Shown: in pieces, positions 51,118 to 60,125 of the stretch
How the letters are laid out: every line of letters begins with the position of its first letter
Position numbering within the stretch: position 1 is the first letter of the stretch
NCBI GenBank assembly: GCA_018241745.1
Contig: JAFEDG010000144.1
Location: 1-64,000 of the forward strand
From: Pseudomonadota bacterium
GTDB taxonomy: Bacteria; Pseudomonadota; Gammaproteobacteria; Burkholderiales; Casimicrobiaceae
DNA length: 64,000 nt
Reading direction: 5' to 3'
Made by a program: the position numbers and the translations under genes
Notes under the pieces: generated by a model
The model's input: the letters and a program-made list of their open reading frames with translations, nothing else
Databases searched by the model: none
What the model was told of the DNA's origin: nothing

Positions 51118-52462
51118 CGCGACACTGCGCGGCCAGCTGCTGCGCTGGCTGCTGATCCCGCTGTGCCTGCTGTTCGTGGTCGTCGTCGCGACCAGCGTGC
51201 TGCTCGCGGGCCGGCTGTCGGACCGCGTCAATGACAGCGAGCTGGTCGAGATCGCGCGGGAGCTCGCATTGCACGTGCGCGCGGCCGACGGGCACGTGGG
51301 GTTCGACCTCGCGCCGGACGCGGAACGCACGCTGCTGCTCGACCCGTTCGACACGCTGCGCTACGCGGTGTTCGACGCCACTGGCGCGCGGATCGCGGGC
51401 GACGCGGAGCTCGCGCTGCCGCCGGCAGGCGCGCCGTTCCACGATGCGCGGGTTGGCGGCGCCGCGGTACGCGTCGCGCGCTACGCCACGCGTGTCGACG
51501 GCACGCCGGTCGCGATTGCCGTCGCGTCGACGCGCCACGGCAACGACGCGCTCGCGCGCGACATCGTCGCCGGCGTCGTGCTGCCGTCGCTCGCGCTGAT
51601 CCTCATCGCCGGCGCGCTCGTCGCGTGGGGCGTGCGGCGTGGCCTCGCGCCGCTCGACCCGCTGCGACACGCCGTCGCCGCGCGCTCGCACCGGGACTTG
51701 AGCCCGGTGCCGACGGCGGGCGTACCGGCCGAGGTCCGTCCCCTCGTCGCGGCGATCAACGACCTCCTGGCGCGACTCGACGAGGTCCTGGGCGTGCAGA
51801 ACCGCTTCATCGCCGACGCCGCGCACGAGATGCGCACGCCGGTGGCCGGCATGAAGGCCCACATCGAGCTCGCGCTGCGCGAGGAAGACCCCGCGCGCGT
51901 GAAGGCATCGCTCGCGCACCTGTACGTCAGCGTCGAGCGGATGACGCGGCTCGTCGGCCAGCTGCTGGCGCTCGCGCGCAACGAGCCGACGACGGTGAAG
52001 GCCCTCGAGCTCGCACCGCTGGACCTCGCGCAGGTGGCGTTCGACGTCACGACCGAATGGGTGCCGCATGCGTACCGCCACGGCATCGACCTGGGCTTCG
52101 AAGGCGCGGGCCGGCACGTGACGATCGCGGGCGATGCGGGACGGCTGACGGAACTCCTCAACAACCTGATCGACAACGCGATCCGCTACAGCCGCGAGGG
52201 CGGGCGCGTGACGGTCCGCGTGCTGACGACGCCGACGCCGCGCGTGTCGGTCAGCGACGACGGGCCGACGATCCCGGTGGCCGAGCGCGAGCGCGTGTTC
52301 GAGCGCTTCCATCGGCTGCTGGGGACGCGCGCGGACGGCAGCGGGCTCGGGCTCGCGATCGTCCGCGAGATCGCGTCGCTGCACGGCGCGACGATCCGCC
52401 TCGAGGACGACGTCGACGGCGTCGGGAACACGTTCACGATCGAGTTCCCGGGCCCGCTGTAA
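51104..52462 (+). CDS. Sensor histidine kinase (QseC/TctE-like)
   Basis: A 452-residue kinase. Two membrane helices (LLIPLCLLFVVVVATSVLLA and IVAGVVLPSLALILIAGALVA) enclose a periplasmic domain of about 130 residues. A short HAMP-like linker leads to the phospho-His at 241 in FIADAAHEMRTPVAGMKAH. The ATP domain has the N-box LLNNLIDNAIRYS and G-box GSGLGLAIVREI. Usual partner of the regulator just upstream. Confidence 0.93.
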   Translation: MRAASATLRGQLLRWLLIPLCLLFVVVVATSVLLAGRLSDRVNDSELVEIARELALHVRAADGHVGFDLAPDAERTLLLDPFDTLRYAVFDATGARIAGDAELALPPAGAPFHDARVGGAAVRVARYATRVDGTPVAIAVASTRHGNDALARDIVAGVVLPSLALILIAGALVAWGVRRGLAPLDPLRHAVAARSHRDLSPVPTAGVPAEVRPLVAAINDLLARLDEVLGVQNRFIADAAHEMRTPVAGMKAHIELALREEDPARVKASLAHLYVSVERMTRLVGQLLALARNEPTTVKALELAPLDLAQVAFDVTTEWVPHAYRHGIDLGFEGAGRHVTIAGDAGRLTELLNNLIDNAIRYSREGGRVTVRVLTTPTPRVSVSDDGPTIPVAERERVFERFHRLLGTRADGSGLGLAIVREIASLHGATIRLEDDVDGVGNTFTIEFPGPL

Positions 52463-52557
52463 GCCAGGCGAAAGGTCGGCGTAAGGGCTCGTTCAGCCCG
52501 GCATCGCAAGCTTGTTCCCACCCGCCGGCCGAGAGCGGGGTCCTGGAGGCAAGCCCG

Positions 52558-53292
52558 ATGCTCGCAACATTGATGCACGACCCGGACATGTGGACCGCGC
52601 TCGCCAAGATCGCGGTCATCAACATCGTCCTGTCCGGTGACAACGCCGTGGTCATTGCGCTGGCATGCCGCTCGCTGCCGCCGGCGCAGCAGCGCAAGGC
52701 CTTCATCGTGGGTGCCGCCGGCATCGTCGTGCTGATGACGGCATTGACGTCGGTCGCCGCGCTGCTGATGAGCCTGCCGTGGATCCAGCTCGCCGGCGCC
52801 GCGCTGCTGCTGTACATCGGCATCAAGCTGCTGCTGCCGGAAGAAGACGGCGACAACGTCACGCAGTCGCACAGCTTCTGGGCCGCGGTGCGCACGATCA
52901 TCATCGCCGACATCGTGATGAGCCTCGACAACGTATTGGGCATGGCGGGCGCCGCGCACGGTCACTACGGCATGCTGTTCGTCGGGCTCGCGATCACGAT
53001 GCCGCTGATCCTGTTCGGCTCCGCGCTGCTGATGCGCGTGATGGAGCGCTTCCCGATCGTCGTGTGGATGGGCGCAGGCCTGCTGGGCTACGTGGCCGGC
53101 GACATGGCCGTCAGCGACCTCGCCGTCGCCGGCTGGGTGGAAGCGCACGCGCCTGTCCTCGATTACGTGGTTCCCGCCGTCGGCGTCGGCGTCGTGCTCG
53201 CCGTCGGCTACCTGCTGTCGCGCCGCCATGCGGCGCGTTCGGAGGCGCCGGCGGGGCTGGCCCGCGACCTCGGCGCCAAGCCGGCCGCCTGA
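52558..53292 (+). CDS. TerC-family membrane protein (YjbE type)
   Basis: A 244-residue protein with seven membrane helices and the two acidic TerC signatures VLSGDNAVVIALACRSLP and VMSLDNVLGMAGAAHGHYG. Members of this group export manganese or other divalent metals, or help metal loading at the membrane. ATG at 52558 with GGAGG eight bases upstream. I looked for a yybP-ykoY manganese riboswitch in the 95 bases upstream and did not find its conserved core. Confidence 0.93.
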   Translation: MLATLMHDPDMWTALAKIAVINIVLSGDNAVVIALACRSLPPAQQRKAFIVGAAGIVVLMTALTSVAALLMSLPWIQLAGAALLLYIGIKLLLPEEDGDNVTQSHSFWAAVRTIIIADIVMSLDNVLGMAGAAHGHYGMLFVGLAITMPLILFGSALLMRVMERFPIVVWMGAGLLGYVAGDMAVSDLAVAGWVEAHAPVLDYVVPAVGVGVVLAVGYLLSRRHAARSEAPAGLARDLGAKPAA

Positions 53293-53307
53293 CGCGAAGG
53301 AACATCG

Positions 53308-53718
53308 ATGCCCACGCTGCTGCTGCCCATCGCCACGCGCGCGGAAGCGCGCCGCCTCGCCGAACAGGTCGTCGCCCGCCACGCGGGCGAGGCCATCCGC
53401 GTGCTGCTGCTCAACGTCCAACCGCCACTGCCGCGACACGTCGCGCAGTTCTTCTCGGCGGACGACGTGCACGCCTACCACCAGGAGGCCGGCATGGCCA
53501 TCCTGGCGCCTGCGATCGCCGTGCTGGACGCGGCGGGCATCGCGCACGACGCGACGGTCCGCGTCGGTCACGCGGCACGCACGATCGTAGGCGTGGCCGA
53601 GGCCGAGCACTGCGCCGACGTCGTGCTCCCCGAGCCCGCCCGTGGCCTCGCGTCGCTGCTGCGCGCCGGGTCCGTCGGCCGCCAGGTTCGCCACCTGCTG
53701 GAATCGCGCGCCGCCTGA
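53308..53718 (+). CDS. Universal stress protein (UspA) family protein
   Basis: A 136-residue single Usp domain. It opens with the strand PTLLLPIATRAEARRLAEQV, keeps VLLLNVQPPLPRHV, and ends with the degenerate ATP-loop region ARGLASLLRAGSVGRQVRHLL (in parts), in which the GS pair is kept. It lacks the usual Asp after the first strand, so nucleotide binding is doubtful. It is 15 bp after terC and probably in the same operon. Confidence 0.85.
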   Translation: MPTLLLPIATRAEARRLAEQVVARHAGEAIRVLLLNVQPPLPRHVAQFFSADDVHAYHQEAGMAILAPAIAVLDAAGIAHDATVRVGHAARTIVGVAEAEHCADVVLPEPARGLASLLRAGSVGRQVRHLLESRAA

Positions 53719-53726
53719 CGCGCCGT

Positions 53727-53749
53727 GGGCGGCCCGTAGCGGGCCGCCC
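53727..53749 (+). terminator. Strong GC hairpin after the terC-usp unit
   Basis: GGGCGGCCC-GTAGC-GGGCCGCCC is a perfect 9-bp stem with a 5-base loop, 9 bases after the usp stop. No T-run follows, so it may be a terminator of the GC-only kind, or an mRNA end stabiliser. Confidence 0.55.
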
Positions 53750-53788
53750 GGTTCACGCCCGCGCGCCGCGCGGCGTCACGATGCATTA

Positions 53789-53815
53789 ACCTTGCGGCGG
53801 TCCCGTACGCAAGGT
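53789..53815 (+). promoter_or_regulatory. Hairpin masking the FUSC gene ribosome site
   Basis: ACCTTGC (53789-53795) pairs with GCAAGGT (53809-53815). The AAGG in the right arm is the only plausible Shine-Dalgarno for the ATG at 53824, nine bases later. Folding would hide it. Confidence 0.35.
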
Positions 53816-53823
53816 CGCCCCGC

Positions 53824-55953
53824 ATGCGGCAGTGGTTCTTCTGGCATCGGTTGCCGGCCTACGCCGTCAACGGCATCGCGGTCGCGCTTGGCATCGCGCT
53901 GATCCAGCTGCTGGCGACGCTGATCGCGGGCCCGGCCGCGGCGCCACTCGTCGTCAGCGGCGCAATCTGCACCAGCCTCCCGGACCAGCCGAACCATCCG
54001 GCACGCACGTGGCACCGCGTCAGCGCGGCGGCCCTGCTCACGTTCGTCGCCGCGCTCGCCATCGACATCGCGCGCCCCTACCCGATGGCCCTGGGCATCG
54101 CGATCGGCATCGTCGCGTTCGCTTCGATGCTCGCGATGGCATGGGGCGCGCGTGCCGGCGCCGTCTCGTTCTCGCCCATCCTGTCGATGATTTTCGCGAT
54201 GGCCGTACCGCCCACCGGACATCCGCTGTCCGTGGCGATGTGGAGTGCATTCGGCGGCCTCGCTTACCTCGCGTGGGCGATGCTGTCGAACACGCTGCTG
54301 CAGCGCCGCTACCGGACGCTCGCGCTCGCGGCCGCCGTCGCCGGCGCGGCCGACCTGTTCCGCTCGCGCGGCCGCGTGCTGGGCGCAGCGGGCCGCAGCA
54401 CGCCCGGCGAGCGCGCCGCCGAAGCGTGGATCCGTGGCGAGTCCGAGCTCGCGGACCGGCTGCAGGCCGCGCGCGACGTGCTCTTCGCGGCGCCCGATAC
54501 GCCGCACTGGCGGCGCGACGTCGCAATCCTGCTGCGCGTGATCGACCTGCGCGACATCCTGATCGCGAGCCCGCTGGACGTCGAGCTGCTGGGCCACGAC
54601 GACGCCACGCGCACGATCCTCGACGCGACCGCCGCGTCGCTCGCGGAAGCGGGCCGCGGTCTGGACCTGTGCGCCAACGCACTGCGCGACGGTGTCGCGC
54701 CCGCTCCGATCACGTTCGCGGTCGACGCGTTCGCACGGCGCCTCGAGAGCGCCCCGCTTGCGCCAGGCGACGCCAGGCTGCGGCTGATCGCGCCGTTGCG
54801 CGACCGGATGCAGCGTTTCGTCGACGACGTGCAGCGCATCCAGCGACTCGCCGCGGGCGCGGACGAGCCGCTGCCATTGACCCACGCGCAGTTGATGCAG
54901 TTCGTCGCCGCGGAAGGCTGGCCGCTGTCGGCGGTCGCGGCGCAGATGAACCTCGGCTCGCCGGTGCTGCGGCACGCGCTGCGCAGCGGCATCGCGCTGG
55001 CGCTCGCGTACTACATCGGGCTCGTGCTGCCGTGGGGTGCCCATGCGTACTGGCTCGTGCTGAGCGTGGCCGTCGTGCTGCGTGGCACGCTGGGCGAGAC
55101 GCTCGCGCGCCGCAATGCGCGCGTGGCCGGCACCGTGCTTGGCTGCCTGATCGTCGTCGCGGTCGCGTCGCTGGACGCGCCGCTGCTCGTGAAGCCGCTG
55201 TTCTTCGTCGCGCTGGGTGCCGCGCACGCGTTCGCGATCCGCCGCTACTGGATGACCGCGATGGCCGCGAGCGTGATGGCGCTGCTGCAGGCGCACTTCG
55301 TCAGCCCGGAGGCCGGCTTCCCGATCGTCGAGCGCATCGCGGACACGTTGCTGGGCGCCGCGCTCGCGTGGTCGCTGAGCTACGTGCTGCCGTCGTGGGA
55401 GCGGCAGGCAGCGCGGCGCGGGATCACCCGGATCGCGGCGGCGCTGATGAACTACGCGAGCTATGCGCTGCACGCGCGCGAGGCCGATCCCGTGGCGGAG
55501 CGCCTTGCGCGGCGCCAGGCGTATGACGCGTTGCAGGCGCTGACGCTTGCGTTGCAGCGCAGCCACGTCGAGCCGCGCGCCGTGCGCCTGCCGGCGGCCG
55601 ACGTGTCCGCGCTGCTCGATCATGGCGAGCGGCTGATGGCGCACCTGTCGATGGTGCGCCTGCTGCTCGCGCAGGTTGGCGACGAGACGCCCGAATCCGT
55701 CGCGCACCTGCTCGCGAAATGCCACGCGACGCTGAAGGGCGCGCTGGACCTGCAGCTGCCGGCCCCCGCCGCACCGACGACCGCGCGCGTCGACGGCCTC
55801 GCGCTGCTGCCCGAGCGGCCGGCCCGCGCCGACCTGCTGCCGTGGCTCGCGCGCCGCCTGCACCTGCTCTCGGCCGAGGCGTTGCGGCTGCGCGAAATGA
55901 TCGAGCGCGTGCGCCCGCAGCCGGCGGCCGCCGCGCCTGCCACGTCGCACTGA
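53824..55953 (+). CDS. FUSC-family inner-membrane protein (YccS/AaeB-like)
   Basis: A 709-residue protein with the FUSC plan: an N-terminal block of six membrane helices (about 12-165), a cytoplasmic helical domain, a second membrane block (about 390-530, with LVLPWGAHAYWLVLSVAVVLRGTLGET in parts, RRYWMTAMAASVMALLQAHF) and a C-terminal cytoplasmic domain. The set resembles YccS and AaeB, proposed exporters of aromatic acids. Substrate unknown, and no membrane-fusion partner is nearby. Confidence 0.9.
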   Translation: MRQWFFWHRLPAYAVNGIAVALGIALIQLLATLIAGPAAAPLVVSGAICTSLPDQPNHPARTWHRVSAAALLTFVAALAIDIARPYPMALGIAIGIVAFASMLAMAWGARAGAVSFSPILSMIFAMAVPPTGHPLSVAMWSAFGGLAYLAWAMLSNTLLQRRYRTLALAAAVAGAADLFRSRGRVLGAAGRSTPGERAAEAWIRGESELADRLQAARDVLFAAPDTPHWRRDVAILLRVIDLRDILIASPLDVELLGHDDATRTILDATAASLAEAGRGLDLCANALRDGVAPAPITFAVDAFARRLESAPLAPGDARLRLIAPLRDRMQRFVDDVQRIQRLAAGADEPLPLTHAQLMQFVAAEGWPLSAVAAQMNLGSPVLRHALRSGIALALAYYIGLVLPWGAHAYWLVLSVAVVLRGTLGETLARRNARVAGTVLGCLIVVAVASLDAPLLVKPLFFVALGAAHAFAIRRYWMTAMAASVMALLQAHFVSPEAGFPIVERIADTLLGAALAWSLSYVLPSWERQAARRGITRIAAALMNYASYALHAREADPVAERLARRQAYDALQALTLALQRSHVEPRAVRLPAADVSALLDHGERLMAHLSMVRLLLAQVGDETPESVAHLLAKCHATLKGALDLQLPAPAAPTTARVDGLALLPERPARADLLPWLARRLHLLSAEALRLREMIERVRPQPAAAAPATSH

Positions 55954-55973
55954 CCCGCGGCACGTACCGTCGC

Positions 55974-56900
55974 TCAGTCGCCGGGAAACCCGTATAGCCG
56001 CGCCGCGTTCGTCGTGAACACACGGCGCGCGCTGTCGGCGTCGGGCAGCCATCGCTGCAACGTCTCGACGAGCGCGCCGTCGTTCGGCATCGCGGCCGGA
56101 TCGAACAGGCTCGTATGCGGCCAGTTGGTGCCGAACACGAGCCGGTCCAGCCGCGCGCCCGCGAGCGCGGCGACCAGCGGCTGCATGTCGCGATGCGCGC
56201 GGCCCGGCAGGTCGGAACGCCGGTACCAGCCGGACAGCTTGACCCACACGTGGTCGCAGTCGCGCAGCAGCGCCAGCAGCGCGACGAAGCCAGCCGCCAT
56301 GACGCCTTCGCCGCCACGGACGCCCGCCATGTGATCGAACACGACCGGCACCGCGAGCGCGCGCAGCGCAGGCGCGAGTTCCACGACTTCGGCGACGCGC
56401 GCCAAGTGCAGCTGCAGGTGCCAGCCGTAGGGCGCGATGCGCGCTGCCACCTCGGCCAGTCGCTCGGGGCCGCCATAGCTCCGCCGCGCCGTCGAGAGCC
56501 GCACGCCGCGGATGCCGCCCGCGTGCAACGCCGCGAGCTCCGCGTCTGCCACGTCCGCGGGCACGCCGACGACGCCGCGCGCACGGTGCTGGCCGCGCGC
56601 GGCAATCGCCGCCAGTGTCAGCGCGTTGTCGAAGCCGTACACGCTCGCCGTCACGAACACCGCGCGCTCGAGCCCGACGCGCTCGCACATCCGCATGTAG
56701 TCGGCGAGCGTCGCCCACGGCGGCGTGTAGCCGCGCGTCGCGGACATCGGGTACCGCGGGTCCGGATCGAACAAGTGGCAATGGCAGTCGGTGGCGCCCT
56801 GCGGCAGCGGGTGCGCGGGGCGGTCCGGCACGGGATCAGGCCCGAGGCAGCGCGGCGGTGCGGGACCCTCGCGTTGTCCGCTGCCGGTGCTAACATTCAT
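55974..56900 (-). CDS. Amidohydrolase (2-pyrone-4,6-dicarboxylate lactonase-like)
   Basis: A 308-residue TIM-barrel hydrolase of the amidohydrolase-2 family, LigI-like. TDCHCHLFDP carries the first metal-site His pair. GVRGVRLSTARR-like IRGVRLSTARRSY, VFDHMAG, VKLSGWYRRS and VFGTNWPHTS follow, as in 2-pyrone-4,6-dicarboxylate lactonase and relatives. ATG at 56900, AAGGAG eight bases upstream. Divergent from the first MmgE/PrpD gene (68-bp gap). It may open a lactone or act on a tricarboxylate-like compound in the same pathway. Confidence 0.85.
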   Translation of the reverse strand: MNVSTGSGQREGPAPPRCLGPDPVPDRPAHPLPQGATDCHCHLFDPDPRYPMSATRGYTPPWATLADYMRMCERVGLERAVFVTASVYGFDNALTLAAIAARGQHRARGVVGVPADVADAELAALHAGGIRGVRLSTARRSYGGPERLAEVAARIAPYGWHLQLHLARVAEVVELAPALRALAVPVVFDHMAGVRGGEGVMAAGFVALLALLRDCDHVWVKLSGWYRRSDLPGRAHRDMQPLVAALAGARLDRLVFGTNWPHTSLFDPAAMPNDGALVETLQRWLPDADSARRVFTTNAARLYGFPGD

Positions 56901-56968
56901 CGCGCGTTCTCCTTCCTGCGCACCGCGCCCGGCGTGTCCGGCGCGCGACGTGCGACATCCCTTTTGCC

Positions 56969-58327
56969 ATGACCCTGACCGCCAGCCAGACGCTTGCGCG
57001 CTTTGCCGCCGCGCTCGACTACGCATCGATACCCGAAGCCGCGCTCGTCAGTGCGCGCCAGTGCATCGCGGACACCGTCGCGGTGGCCACGTTCGGCGCG
57101 CGGCTGCCGTGGACGCGCATCACGCAGGACTACGCGCGCCGCTATGGCGACGGCGGCCGGTGCAGCGTGCTCGGCGCCCCCGCATTGCGCGTAACGGCAC
57201 CGCTCGCGGCGCTCGCCAACGGCGCCGCGGCGCATGCGTTCGAGCTCGACAGCCTGCGCTTTCCCGGCAGCGGCGTGCACCCGGGCGCGACGCTGCTGCC
57301 CGCGGCACTCGCGATTGCCGAGGAAAGCGGCGCCGACGGGCGTGCGCTCGTCACCGCGTTCGTCGCCGGCTGCGAAGTGATGTTCCGCATCGGCCTTGCG
57401 TCGCATCACAGCAGCGAGACGCTCGGCTTCCACGCACCGGGCCTCACCGGCGCGTTCGGCTCGACGGTCGTCGCCGGCAAGCTGCTGGGCCTCGACGCCG
57501 ATGCGCTCGCCAATGCGCTCGGCCTCGCCGGCTCGCTCGGCGCGGGGGTGCTCGCGTTCACGAAGTCGACGCGCGGCGGCATGGTCAAGCGGCTGCACAT
57601 GGGACGCGCCGCCGAGGCCGGCGTCGTCGCGGCGCGCCTCGCGCAGGGGCGCTACGAAGGCCCCGAGACGATCCTCGACGGCCGCTATGGCTACCTCGAC
57701 GTGTTCTGCGAGGAGTCCGATGCCGCCGAGTTCGGCAAGGAGCTCGGCACGCGCTGGGAGACGCAGACGATCTGCCTCAAGCGCTACGCGTGCCACATCA
57801 CCGCACACACGAGCGTGCAGGCGCTGTCGGCGCTGCGCGCGCAGGAAGGCTTTGCCGGTGACGCGATCGCGGAGATCACGATCGAAGCCGGCAAGAAGAT
57901 GCTCAGCCATCACGCCAACGCCGCGCCGGCCGACATCATGCAGGGCCAGTACTCGATCCCGTTCTGCGTCGCGCTCGCGGCGTATCGCGACGCGCTCGCG
58001 CCCGCGTCGTTCGACGATGAGGCCGTGGCGGATACCGCGATCCGCGCGCTCGCGTCCCGCGTCAAGCTCGTCCCGGCGACCGCGCCGCTGCCGTCGTCGT
58101 GGGCCACGCGCATCGCCGTGCGCCTCCACGACGGTCGCACGTTCGCGTGCGACGCATACACATTCAAGGGCATGCCCGGCGAGCCGCTGACCGCCGCGGA
58201 TCTCGAGGCCAAGTTCGTGCGCACGCTGGCGTCGGCCGGCGTCGACGACGCCGCGGCCGTCGCGAGCTTCGCGCGCTGGATGGCGGTGGACCGCGCTCCC
58301 GACGTCGCGACGCTCGTGCACGGCTAG
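56969..58327 (+). CDS. MmgE/PrpD-family protein, paralogue 1
   Basis: A 452-residue protein of the 2-methylcitrate dehydratase/cis-aconitate decarboxylase/iminodisuccinate epimerase family. Active-site regions are HAFELDSLRFPGSGVHPG, KRLHMGRAAEAG and CLKRYACHITAHTSVQA. The acidic motif is ELDS, where PrpD proteins have DFDD, so chemistry may differ. ATG at 56969; no clear ribosome site. Convergent with the ICL-family gene. Confidence 0.88.
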   Translation: MTLTASQTLARFAAALDYASIPEAALVSARQCIADTVAVATFGARLPWTRITQDYARRYGDGGRCSVLGAPALRVTAPLAALANGAAAHAFELDSLRFPGSGVHPGATLLPAALAIAEESGADGRALVTAFVAGCEVMFRIGLASHHSSETLGFHAPGLTGAFGSTVVAGKLLGLDADALANALGLAGSLGAGVLAFTKSTRGGMVKRLHMGRAAEAGVVAARLAQGRYEGPETILDGRYGYLDVFCEESDAAEFGKELGTRWETQTICLKRYACHITAHTSVQALSALRAQEGFAGDAIAEITIEAGKKMLSHHANAAPADIMQGQYSIPFCVALAAYRDALAPASFDDEAVADTAIRALASRVKLVPATAPLPSSWATRIAVRLHDGRTFACDAYTFKGMPGEPLTAADLEAKFVRTLASAGVDDAAAVASFARWMAVDRAPDVATLVHG

Positions 58328-58330
58328 CGC

Positions 58331-58354
58331 AGCCGCCGCGTCAGCGGCGCGGCT
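58331..58354. terminator. Possible bidirectional hairpin between convergent genes
   Basis: GCCGC-CGC...gtca...GCGGC stems around 58340-58343 (AGCCGCCGC pairs with GCGGCGCGGCT with a two-base bulge), covering the stop of the ICL-family gene. No T-run. Confidence 0.3.
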
Positions 58355-59318
58355 CGCCCGGGCGGATCACGTAGTCGGGCGCCGCGTCGCGATACTTGCG
58401 CTCGCGCTCGTCGGCCGTCAGGAATTCCGCCTCCAGCGCCGCGATGCGGTCGTAGTTCATCAGCGCCGTGATGTCCTCGATGCCGGCGACGAGGTCCGGC
58501 CGGTCCACGGTGACGCCCTGCTCGACCGCACCCGTGAACGCCTCCAGCGCGCGGCGCATGCCCATCAACGCGGCGGCCGGCAGCATCCGCGGCAGCGCGA
58601 CCCGCGCGACACCGAGCGCCTTGAGCCGCGAAAGCGGGATCTGCGGCGACGTCGGCCGCGCGCGGATGCCGAAGCCCATGTTCACGTTGACCGGCACGTC
58701 GCCCGCCGCCGCCACGATGCGCGCGATGTCGTCCTCGCCGCGTATCGCGTCGGCGTAGATCATGTCGGCGCCCGCGGCGACGTATTCGCGGATGCGCCGC
58801 TCGGTGCCCTCGATGCCTTCGACGGCGATCGCATCGGTACGCGCGTTGACGATGAAGTCCGGGTCCTGCTTGGCCTTCACGGCAGCCGCGATCTTCATCG
58901 CCATCTCGGCCGGCGCGATCAGCTCCTTGCCGCGCATGTGGCCGCAGCGCTTGGGGTTGACCTGGTCCTCGATGTTGATGCCGACGACGCCCGCGTCCTC
59001 GAACAGCCGCACGACGTGGTAGACCGTCACCGCGTTGCCGTAGCCGGTGTCCGCGTCGGCCATCATCGGGATCGCGATCGCGCGCGCGATGCGCCGGCAC
59101 GCGTCCACGTTGTCGGTGAGGCTCATGATGCCGATGTCCGGCATGCCGAGCACGCTGTTGGACAAGCCCGCGCCGGTCGTCGCGCAGGTCCTGAAGCCCA
59201 TCGCCTCGACGAGCAGCGCGCTGTAGCCGTCGTAGACCGCCGGCGAGATGACCGGCCGCGCGTGTGCCAACAGGTCGCGCAGCATGCGCGCCTTGGTCCG
59301 GGGCGCCGCGGTGTTCAT
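58341..59318 (-). CDS. Isocitrate lyase/PEP mutase superfamily enzyme (oxaloacetate decarboxylase or methylisocitrate-lyase-like)
   Basis: A 325-residue TIM-barrel enzyme. The metal site is MADADTGYGNAVTVYHVV, GINIEDQVNPKRCGHMRGKEL carries the catalytic KxCGH loop (KRCGH, keeping the Cys), and FIVNARTDAIA and NVNMGFGIRARPTSP are family regions. Members cleave or decarboxylate 2-hydroxy or branched dicarboxylates (2-methylisocitrate, 2,3-dimethylmalate, oxaloacetate). Surrounded by MmgE/PrpD genes, so a methylcitrate-like sequence of dehydration and cleavage is plausible. ATG at 59318. Confidence 0.9.
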   Translation of the reverse strand: MNTAAPRTKARMLRDLLAHARPVISPAVYDGYSALLVEAMGFRTCATTGAGLSNSVLGMPDIGIMSLTDNVDACRRIARAIAIPMMADADTGYGNAVTVYHVVRLFEDAGVVGINIEDQVNPKRCGHMRGKELIAPAEMAMKIAAAVKAKQDPDFIVNARTDAIAVEGIEGTERRIREYVAAGADMIYADAIRGEDDIARIVAAAGDVPVNVNMGFGIRARPTSPQIPLSRLKALGVARVALPRMLPAAALMGMRRALEAFTGAVEQGVTVDRPDLVAGIEDITALMNYDRIAALEAEFLTADERERKYRDAAPDYVIRPGEPRR

Positions 59319-59380
59319 CGCGCCACCCCGCCGCCGGCGCACGGCGCGCCACCCGGCGTAGCGCGTGCGACAATCGTCGA

Positions 59381-60091
59381 ATGAAGAAGAAGCCCCACGA
59401 TTCCAACGTGCTGCTGGGGGACCTCGCGTACGAGGCGGTGCGCGACGCGATCGTCGCCAACGAGCTGAAGCCCGGCGACCGGCTGTCGGAATACAAGGTA
59501 GCGGACTGGCTGAAGATCAGCCGCACGCCGGCGCGCGAAGGGCTGCGCCGGCTGGAGGCGGAGGGCTTCCTGGTGCCGGCGCCGCGGCGCGGCCTGGTCG
59601 TGGCATCGGTGGACGACGAGGCGATCTACGAGCTGTACGCCGCGCGCGAGGTGCTGGAAGCGGGCGCCGCGATGCTCGCCGCGCGCAACGCGACGGACGC
59701 CGAGATCGCCGCGCTGGAGCAGATGGTGGCCGCCGAATCCGCGATGGCCGACAGTCCCGACATGATGTTCGAGCACAACCGCCTCCTCCACCAGTTCATC
59801 TACAAGATGGCGCGCAACCGCTACGTCACGCGCTTCCTGCAGTCGATCTACGATACGTTGACCGCGCAGCGCAGCATGACGACGATGCGGATGAGTGCGC
59901 GCCGCGCGGCGGTGCTCATCGAGCACCGCAGGCTGTGCGACGCGATTGCGCGCCGCGACGAAGCCGCAGCGGGCCACGCCGCTGTCGATCACGTGCGCGC
60001 CGCGCTGCGCGCACGGATGCAGATCCAGCACGCCAACCTCACCGCAGAGCGCACGCGCGAACCGCGCAAGCCGCGCGCAGCCGGCCACTGA
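59381..60091 (+). CDS. GntR regulator with FCD domain
   Basis: A 236-residue regulator. The winged helix (about 10-78; GDRLSEYKVADWLKISRTPAREGLRRLE in parts, GFLVPAPRRGLVV) is joined to an FCD ligand domain with EHNRLLHQFIYKMARN and EHRRLCDAIARRDEAAA, whose His residues usually bind metal. Probably senses a carboxylic acid and controls the flanking genes. GACAAT (59369-59374) ends six bases before the ATG and no ribosome site is seen, so its mRNA may be leaderless. Confidence 0.9.
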   Translation: MKKKPHDSNVLLGDLAYEAVRDAIVANELKPGDRLSEYKVADWLKISRTPAREGLRRLEAEGFLVPAPRRGLVVASVDDEAIYELYAAREVLEAGAAMLAARNATDAEIAALEQMVAAESAMADSPDMMFEHNRLLHQFIYKMARNRYVTRFLQSIYDTLTAQRSMTTMRMSARRAAVLIEHRRLCDAIARRDEAAAGHAAVDHVRAALRARMQIQHANLTAERTREPRKPRAAGH

Positions 60092-60125
60092 GCGCGGCGT
60101 CCCGCGCATTGCCGCCGCCGCGGCG

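Noticed and set aside
52463-52557. yybP-ykoY manganese riboswitch before terC
   Set aside because: The gap is only 95 bases and the conserved core pieces of that riboswitch are not visible.
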